Source of the DNA: CAZGXI01 sp964529715
GTDB lineage: Bacteria; Chloroflexota; Anaerolineae; Aggregatilineales; Ch27
Assembly: GCA_964529715.1 (NCBI GenBank)
Contig: CAZGXI010000024.1
Span: 1-64,000, forward strand
Reading direction: 5' to 3'
Length of the DNA stretch: 64,000 nt
Below are positions 59,252 to 64,000 of this stretch, piece by piece (position 1 is the stretch's first letter; the number at the start of each line of letters is the position of its first letter). A model generated the notes under the pieces. It searched no databases, was not told the origin of the DNA, and saw only the letters and a list, made by a program, of their open reading frames with translations. A program made the translations under genes and the position numbers.

Positions 59252-59881
59252 CTATCTGGGCTGTCCCACATACCGCGCCACGAGCACCAGCGCGTCGTCG
59301 GTCCCGCGTCGGTGCTGCGCCAGGATGTGGTCGGCGATGGCCTGCGGCGACAGGTTGAGCGGCAGGTCGTCGGAAAAGCTGCTGCGAATGCCGTCGGTGG
59401 CGAAGATCAGCGTGTCACCCGGCGCAACCGCGTGCATAACGGCGCGCAGCGTCGGCAGGCGGTAGCCGACCACGCCGCCCGCCAGCAGCAGCCGTTCGCG
59501 CGACTCGCTGCCGTTGGCGCGGCAGAGGAGACCCTCCACATTGCCGACACCCAGCCAGGTCAGGGTGTCTTCTGCCGGGTGGAACGACGCCAGGCTCATC
59601 ACCGCGCCGCGCGTGCGCAGCAGGTCCTCGTGGCAGCGTTTGATCAACGGGATGACTGAGGACAGCGTGTTGGTCTGGAGCGATTGAACGGCAGCCAGGG
59701 CAGCTTCAGCAGCTTTGTTGCCGTGCCCTAGGCCGTCGATCACGGCCACGACGACGCGGTCAGGAAAGATGCGGACCATGTACTGGTCGCCCGATGGAAA
59801 CTGTTCGTTCAGGGACTGGCAGGCGACGGCCCATTCTACTGGCCCAGACGCCGGGGTCGCCTCAAGCGGTTCGTCGTTCAT
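59252..59881 (-). CDS. RsbX/SpoIIE-type PP2C phosphatase
   Basis: This 209-residue protein is a compact PPM-type phosphatase. Metal and active-site motifs are VIDGLGHG (D and G of the DGxGHG motif), FATDGI and GTDDALVLVARY. RsbX-type enzymes dephosphorylate RsbS and RsbR to reset stressosomes; RsbU-type ones are longer with an N-terminal switch domain, which is missing here. The ATG at 59881 overlaps the RsbT-like stop by four bases (ATGA), a sign of coupled translation. The ATG at 59890 is an alternative. It is last in a six-gene minus-strand cluster. Confidence 0.85.
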   Translation of the reverse strand: MNDEPLEATPASGPVEWAVACQSLNEQFPSGDQYMVRIFPDRVVVAVIDGLGHGNKAAEAALAAVQSLQTNTLSSVIPLIKRCHEDLLRTRGAVMSLASFHPAEDTLTWLGVGNVEGLLCRANGSESRERLLLAGGVVGYRLPTLRAVMHAVAPGDTLIFATDGIRSSFSDDLPLNLSPQAIADHILAQHRRGTDDALVLVARYVGQPR

Positions 59882-60291
59882 GCTTTCCATTTCTTCATCG
59901 TTATCAGCGTTCCCTTGCCGACCTCAGAAACGATCTCAAACTCGTCCATCAACCGCCGGGCGCCCGGCAGGCCCAATCCCAACCCTCGGCCCGTTGAGTA
60001 GCCGTCTTGCATGGCGCGTCCCACGTCCGAAATGCCCGGTCCATCGTCGGTGGCCCGAACGACGATGCCCTGGCGGTTGCCCTGGCGCACGGCTTGCAGC
60101 GTGATCTGCCCATGCCAGGCATACCAGACAATGTTACGCGCGATTTCGGCAATGGCGATGGTCACGGCAGTCTGGCTGCTGGGCGACATGCCCAGATAGG
60201 CCGCCAGAGTGCGCCCCTGCTGCGAGGCGACCACAACGTCAGCCTCCTGCCTGATGGCAACTTCAGTTTCCGTGATGATCTCATCGATCAC
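59878..60291 (-). CDS. RsbT-like serine kinase / anti-sigma ATPase (second copy)
   Basis: This 137-residue GHKL ATPase has the N-box EIARNI, the G1 box DDGPGIS, and the DGYSTGRGLGLGLPGARRLMDEFEI stretch typical of RsbT. It belongs to the RsbT subgroup by the GLGLGLxGxRRLxDEF motif. Such proteins phosphorylate RsbS and then activate a downstream phosphatase. Start is GTG 60291 with GGAGGGG about seven bases before; an earlier GTG at 60306 is possible. It overlaps the phosphatase gene by four bases. It is similar to, but distinct from, the copy at 60447. Confidence 0.88.
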   Translation of the reverse strand: MIDEIITETEVAIRQEADVVVASQQGRTLAAYLGMSPSSQTAVTIAIAEIARNIVWYAWHGQITLQAVRQGNRQGIVVRATDDGPGISDVGRAMQDGYSTGRGLGLGLPGARRLMDEFEIVSEVGKGTLITMKKWKA

Positions 60292-60420
60292 ACCACACCC
60301 CTCCACTGCATCCTCACTGGGTCTCGTAGTGGTAATTTTAAGTTTTTACGAATATCCCTTTTTCCGGCGGAGGGCAGTGTCAGGATAATGAAATCCCCTT
60401 TCCACATCGGTGGCCAATCT

Positions 60421-60441
60421 GCCCGGCGTTTGTCGCCGGGC
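60421..60441 (-). terminator. Hairpin after the first RsbT-like gene
   Basis: GCCCGGCG pairs perfectly with CGCCGGGC across a five-base loop, six bases after the stop codon at 60447. There is no T run; it may be an attenuating or mRNA-stabilising hairpin between the two kinase genes. Confidence 0.5.
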
Positions 60442-60446
60442 AGGCT

Positions 60447-60848
60447 TCAGCGCAGCCACTTGATGGCCGTAACGGTTGTTCCTACGTTGACCACTGACCA
60501 GATGTCGAACTCATCCACCAGCCGCTTGGAACCGGATAGCCCCAATCCCAATCCGCCGGAGGTTGAATACCCGTCTGTCAGGGCCGATTTGACATCGGGG
60601 ATGCCCGGTCCGCGATCCTGGGCGATGATCTTGATGCCCTTTTTCGGGCCGTCTTCGGTGACGATGGTGATCGTCCCGCCGGAAGTGTAGAGCGTGATGT
60701 TGCGCCCTAGTTCAGAAATGACAACGGCGATTTTCGTGGCGTCGGGCAATTCAAAGCCCAGGTTGCAGGCCATTTCCAACCCACGCCGCCGCGCGCGGGC
60801 CACGTCCATCATGTTGTGGACCTGCATGATCTCAGTTTGGCTGGTCAT
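60447..60848 (-). CDS. RsbT-like serine kinase / anti-sigma ATPase (first copy)
   Basis: This 133-residue GHKL ATPase has N-box ELGRNI, G1 box DRGPGIP and DGYSTSGGLGLGLSGSKRLVDEFDI. Compared with the other copy it begins with an extra short helix (MTSQTEIMQVHNMMDV). Bacillus RsbT has the same length and motif order. It should phosphorylate the RsbS- and RsbR-like proteins encoded just upstream. The ATG at 60848 is chosen because the sequence beyond it is not conserved. Confidence 0.88.
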   Translation of the reverse strand: MTSQTEIMQVHNMMDVARARRRGLEMACNLGFELPDATKIAVVISELGRNITLYTSGGTITIVTEDGPKKGIKIIAQDRGPGIPDVKSALTDGYSTSGGLGLGLSGSKRLVDEFDIWSVVNVGTTVTAIKWLR

Positions 60849-60873
60849 GGTGTACCTCTGTCTGCCGGGCCGC

Positions 60874-61326
60874 TCACAGCGCACCCAGATCGAGATCATC
60901 GGCCCAGGCGACATTTTCAGGCTGAACGGTTTCTGCCTGGTCAGCGGATCGGGCGGCCCGGTGATTATTCCGGCTAAAAGCCAGGGCCTCGTCGAGGTCC
61001 AGCACAGCCTGGAGGTTCGGCAACGTCATGCCCAGTTCGACCATCGTTTCCACGACGGCGTCTTGCAAGCCGGAGACAATCACCTCGGCTCCCATCAGTT
61101 CCGCCATCTTCGCCATACTTTGAATGAATCGCCCGAAGAAGCTGTCGCAGATGTCTACCTGCGAGAAATCCAGCAGCACCAGTTGCGATTGGCAGCGGCG
61201 GATCTCCTGTAAGACCTGACGACGCAACTGGAGGACCTCTGTGTCCATCAGGTCGCGCGGAACGGAGACCAGCAGCAGATTTTCCAGTTTGTGGATCGTT
61301 GTTGTTTCCAAGCTACCCCCCTCCAT
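60874..61326 (-). CDS. RsbS-like STAS protein
   Basis: This 150-residue protein has a single STAS domain (about 10-110). The segment LVLLDFSQVDICDSFFGRFI carries a serine at the position where RsbS is phosphorylated (DxxDS). The C-terminal 35 residues (RSADQAETVQPENVAW) are acidic and disordered, an extension not present in typical RsbS. In stressosomes RsbS co-assembles with RsbR and is the target of RsbT. The ATG at 61326 is preceded by a weak ribosome site; 61356 is an alternative. It lies between the RsbR and RsbT genes, the canonical order. Confidence 0.82.
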   Translation of the reverse strand: MEGGSLETTTIHKLENLLLVSVPRDLMDTEVLQLRRQVLQEIRRCQSQLVLLDFSQVDICDSFFGRFIQSMAKMAELMGAEVIVSGLQDAVVETMVELGMTLPNLQAVLDLDEALAFSRNNHRAARSADQAETVQPENVAWADDLDLGAL

Positions 61327-61386
61327 GGTGAATGCCGTGTTTAGAAGCGGCATCATCTCAATGATACCACAAGGTTTGCCGATGCG

Positions 61387-62232
61387 CTACTTATTCAGCT
61401 TGATTCCCAGGCTGTTCAGCGCAGCCAGCAAACCGCTCTGGAGGTCGCGCAGGGTTTCGATGCCGCTCCAGTCGATGCCGAGATCGACGATGGTCTCGGC
61501 GACGGAGTCGGAGACGCCGGTGACGATGGTGCGGGCGCCCTTGAGACGGGCGGCCTGGATGGTCTTGTCGAGGTGACCGGCCACACCACTATCGACGATG
61601 GGCACGCCGGTGATGTCGAGGATGACGATCTTGGCGCGGTAGTCGGAGATGCCGCGCAAGAGGGCGCGCATGATGTCTTTGGAGCGCATAGTGTCGATGG
61701 AGCCGATGAGGGGCATGACGATGATGCGGTCCATGATGGGGATGATAGGGGTGGAGAGTTCCTGAAGGGCCTGACGCTGGGCGTCGATGACCTGTTGGCG
61801 CAGCCGCTCGCGCTCCTCTTCGGCCTGCTTGCGTGCGGTGATGTCGCGCAGGATGTTCGCCGCGCCGATAGGATTGCCTGTTTCGTCGGTGATCACGAAG
61901 GTGCTCATCTGGGCGTCGAACACGCTGCCGTCTTTGCGTTTTTGAGGCGCTTCGCCGCGCCAGCCACCTGCGAAGATCGCCGGCGAGATGACTTCCGTCA
62001 GGAAAGAGACTTTGTCTTCTGGCCAGCCTGTCGTAGCGGGCAGCCCGATCATCTCCTGCTTGCTGTAGTCGTAGCCGAAGAGTTCATGCGCAGCGCGATT
62101 GGCATAGGTGAGGGTGCCATTGACGTTGGTTATCACCACACCGTCGATGGAGTTTTCTGCCAGCGCGCGGAACGCAGCCAACTGTGTTTCCAACTGAGCT
62201 GTATATGTTTTTGAATCAGCGGTCACAGACAT
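61387..62232 (-). CDS. RsbR-like stressosome sensor with PAS domain
   Basis: This 281-residue protein has an N-terminal PAS domain (about 15-130: FRALAENSIDGVVITNVNGTL and YANRAAHELFGYD), a coiled coil (AEEERERLRQQVIDAQRQAL, about 133-155) and a C-terminal STAS domain (about 160-281). The RsbR signature is present: ELSTPIIPIMDRIIVMPLIGSID, KIVILDITGVPIVDSGVAGHL. The threonine of DITGV and serine of VDSGV lie where RsbR is phosphorylated by RsbT. The PAS domain is the likely stress sensor. The STAS-coding DNA is almost identical to that of the next gene. Confidence 0.9.
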   Translation of the reverse strand: MSVTADSKTYTAQLETQLAAFRALAENSIDGVVITNVNGTLTYANRAAHELFGYDYSKQEMIGLPATTGWPEDKVSFLTEVISPAIFAGGWRGEAPQKRKDGSVFDAQMSTFVITDETGNPIGAANILRDITARKQAEEERERLRQQVIDAQRQALQELSTPIIPIMDRIIVMPLIGSIDTMRSKDIMRALLRGISDYRAKIVILDITGVPIVDSGVAGHLDKTIQAARLKGARTIVTGVSDSVAETIVDLGIDWSGIETLRDLQSGLLAALNSLGIKLNK

Positions 62233-62263
62233 AGAATGCTCCTCCTTGCATGGTCTGGATGAC

Positions 62264-63470
62264 TCATCTGCTCAGCTTGATGCCCAGGTTATCGAGGGCA
62301 GCCAGCAAACCGCTTTGCAGGTCGCGCAGGGTTTCGATGCCGCTCCAGTCGATGCCGAGATCGACGATGGTCTNNNNNNNNNNNNNNNNNNNNNNNNNNN
62401 NNNNNNNNNNNNNNNNNNNNNNNNNNNNNNNNNNNNNNNNNNNNNNNNNNNNNNNNNNNNNNNNNNNNNNNNNCCTGTTGGCGCAGCCGCTCGCGCTCCT
62501 CTTCGGCCTGCTTGCGTGCGGTGATGTCCAGTGTGAGCCTGGCGATTTTAGCGGGGCGTCCGTCTGAGTCCCGCAGCAAGAAAGCCATGACAATGGCATC
62601 GAAGGTTGTCTTATCCTTGCGGGTGTATGAAAGCTCGCCCTGCCAGCTTCCCGTCTGGAGCACCTGCGGAATGACCTCGCCCACGACCTGTTGTAATACA
62701 TCTTCCGCGAAAACGGCGGACAGGCTGGTGCTGTCGAGTTCGCGGCTGGCGTAGTCGTAGCCGAGCATGTCGTACATGGCGCGGTTGATATATTCGGGTC
62801 TTCCATCTATGTCAGACAGCGAGATGCCGTAGGGCGCGTTGTCGGCTAGGGCGCGGAAGACGGCCAGATCGCTGGTGCGTTCGGCCACCCGCTGTTCCAA
62901 CTGCTTCAACATGCGCAGGTTTTCCACTACGGGGGCTGCGATAACGCGCAGTCCGACGTAGATGTTGCTTTCGCGTTTGCTGAAGATGTGCGGCTCTATC
63001 CACTCGTAGATAAGTGCGCCAATCCAACGACCGGCTTGATAGAGGGGAATAACCACCAGGGTCTGCAAGCCCAAGTGAAGAACAAATTGACGAGAATGTG
63101 TGTCTAGACGGCTGTCTTGTCCGACATCTGAGATGAACAGGGTTTCATTCTGGGTTGCCAGGAACAATCTGGCAATGGGAAACTCCGCCAGGCGCAGGCG
63201 CAGCCCGACTGTCACCGTCGCTGCGCCGCTGATCTGCCATACGGCGGCTACTTCGGCCCATTCCGGTTCCCCGGCGTCGTTGAGGTCGATGTAATACAAC
63301 ACGGCCCGGTTTGCGCCGTTCTCGATAGCAGTCTGGGCGACCACATGCAGCAGATCGTCGGCGTTGTGGATTGTGCTCAACTGGCGGCTAATCTCATAGA
63401 GCGCCATGACCTCGGCCTGCTGCTCCTCTAGCTCCGCGACGCGCTGTTGCAGTTTTGACTCGTTAGCCAC
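62264..63470 (-). CDS. RsbR-like stressosome sensor with GAF and PAS domains, interrupted by a gap
   Basis: The protein begins with a coiled coil (ELEEQQAEVMALYEISRQL). A GAF-type domain follows (about 30-190: LLHVVAQTAIENGANRAVLYY, QFVLHLGLQTLVVIPLYQ). A PAS domain comes next (about 205-320: VFRALADNAPYGISLSDIDG, INRAMYDMLGYDYASREL), then the AEEERERLRQQ coil. The N run at 62374-62473 replaces most of the STAS domain; its end (DLQSGLLAALDNLGIKLSR) matches the paralogue. Left and right parts are in different frames with 100 N but agree if about 294 bases are missing, the length of the equivalent stretch in the paralogue. It is the most upstream gene of the cluster. Confidence 0.88.
62374..62473. 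other. Assembly gap (100 N) in the second RsbR-like gene
   Basis: The flanks on both sides are identical to the flanks of 61497-61790 in the paralogue, so the missing sequence is expected to be about 294 bases of STAS-coding DNA. The reading frame supports this. Confidence 0.88.
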
Positions 63471-63809
63471 GTTTCCCTCCTAAGGCAATCTGCCTGTCCT
63501 TCGAGTCGATATGCGCACTGCCTCTTGTCCCTGCCACAGGCGAAACTATCCGGTAGAGCATGTACCAATAGAGGACACCTGTTTCTACCGCGACGCAGAC
63601 TGAATCGTGACTAACAATGACTTACACAATGAGGAGTATTTCAGTAATAAACATATTTCCAGGCAAGCGACTCTGCACATTACCTGGCTGAACAGTACCA
63701 TATAAATGATCGTATAAAATTAAGCGAATGTCAATGATTTCGCCCCGGAAATCTCAAAATTCAAACAATCCCAATGGATTCTGAAATAGCCGGGGGCAGA
63801 GAAAGGGCG
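63471..63809. other. Intergenic region, probable promoters of the stressosome operon
   Basis: AT-rich DNA between the stop of the xpt gene at right and the first stressosome gene at left. No gene, hairpin repeat or tRNA is seen. AGGAGTAT occurs at about 63633. No -35/-10 pair is convincing enough to place a promoter. Confidence 0.4.
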
Positions 63810-64000
63810 TTAATCCGCAAAGGACACGCTGCCGTCTTCGCCGATGGCCGAGATGCTTGCCAGGGCTTCGATGGGCGCGCCGTATTTTTGCAGGGCTTCG
63901 CGGCCTACCTCGAACGTCTTTTCGATCACGACGGCGATCCCGGCCAGGTGGCAACGCGCACTGTGCACGATGCGCACCAGGCTGTCGATGGTTTTGCCGG
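63810..64000 (-). CDS. xpt: Xanthine phosphoribosyltransferase, 3' end (partial)
   Basis: The visible 62 residues end the protein and are cut by the window edge at the N-terminal side. They read IDSLVRIVHSARCHLAGIAVVIEKTFEVGREAL, then YGAPIEALASISAIGED and end VSFAD. The segment GIAVVIEK.F..GR..L...G..IEALA.I is the conserved C-terminus of Xpt and PurR-type phosphoribosyltransferases, which salvage xanthine to XMP. XMP is the substrate of GuaA, encoded 5 kb away. The assignment rests on these residues alone. Confidence 0.72.
   Translation of the reverse strand, partial: GKTIDSLVRIVHSARCHLAGIAVVIEKTFEVGREALQKYGAPIEALASISAIGEDGSVSFAD

Overview
The window is a high-G+C stretch of draft (scaffolded) bacterial sequence with three runs of N (46182-46281, 57953-57962, 62374-62473). 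Gene content points to a free-living member of the Chloroflexota, probably Anaerolineae-like. The pointers are glycine-rich RRM proteins, a Flp-type pilin, many exported proteins with Pro/Thr-rich linkers, RsbR/S/T stress modules, DUF2283 and DUF4231 proteins, and abundant intergenic palindromic repeats. This is inferred from content only; there is no rRNA to confirm it.

Layout. 1-1720: two RNA-binding RRM genes, each with a long leader and a terminator. 2005-4600: small membrane protein, selA, a broken TIR gene and an unexplained hairpin array. 4611-9357: M24 peptidase, membrane glycosyltransferase-like protein, tsaD and a toxin-antitoxin pair. 9391-16981: stand-alone amidase and NAD synthetase domains, Lgt-like protein, orphan tail-tube-like protein, tRNA-Ala, Flp pilin, esterase, PLP aldolase/racemase-like enzyme, DHOD-like protein. 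17127-28177: a lipoprotein, a helicase-associated protein and an array of five paralogous exported proteins. 28463-31390: cysS, DUF5367-like, DUF2283, rlmB. 31409-38403: DUF4231 protein, lipoprotein, response regulator, beta-propeller, duplicated PstS-like protein. 38653-41726: phosphatase, double-Nudix, small secreted protein, M24 peptidase. 41770-47816: histidine kinase, radical SAM, response regulator, STAND/TPR regulator. 48334-57438: degenerate M24 protein, glycosidase-like protein, membrane-PEBP fusion, DUF4013, TM2-like protein, degenerate AstE-like protein, lipoprotein, STAS-like protein. 57472-59075: guaA. 59252-63470: a stressosome-like cluster. 63810-64000: 3' end of xpt.

How genes work together. 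The stressosome-like locus has two RsbR-type sensors, RsbS, two RsbT-type kinases and an RsbX/SpoIIE-type phosphatase, but no visible output factor. The STAND regulator, response regulator, radical SAM enzyme and histidine kinase lie on one strand and probably form a signalling locus. The amidase at 9391 and NadE at 14556 look like the two halves of a glutamine-dependent NAD synthetase encoded apart. guaA and xpt place purine metabolism at the right edge.

Intergenic DNA is unusual. At least eight copies of a composite element built of short perfect hairpins are scattered through the window. A second, TA-flanked inverted-repeat element or its ends coincides with the TAG stop codons of three unrelated genes. 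The two larger N gaps fall in near-identical internal repeats, and reading frame lets their true lengths be predicted.
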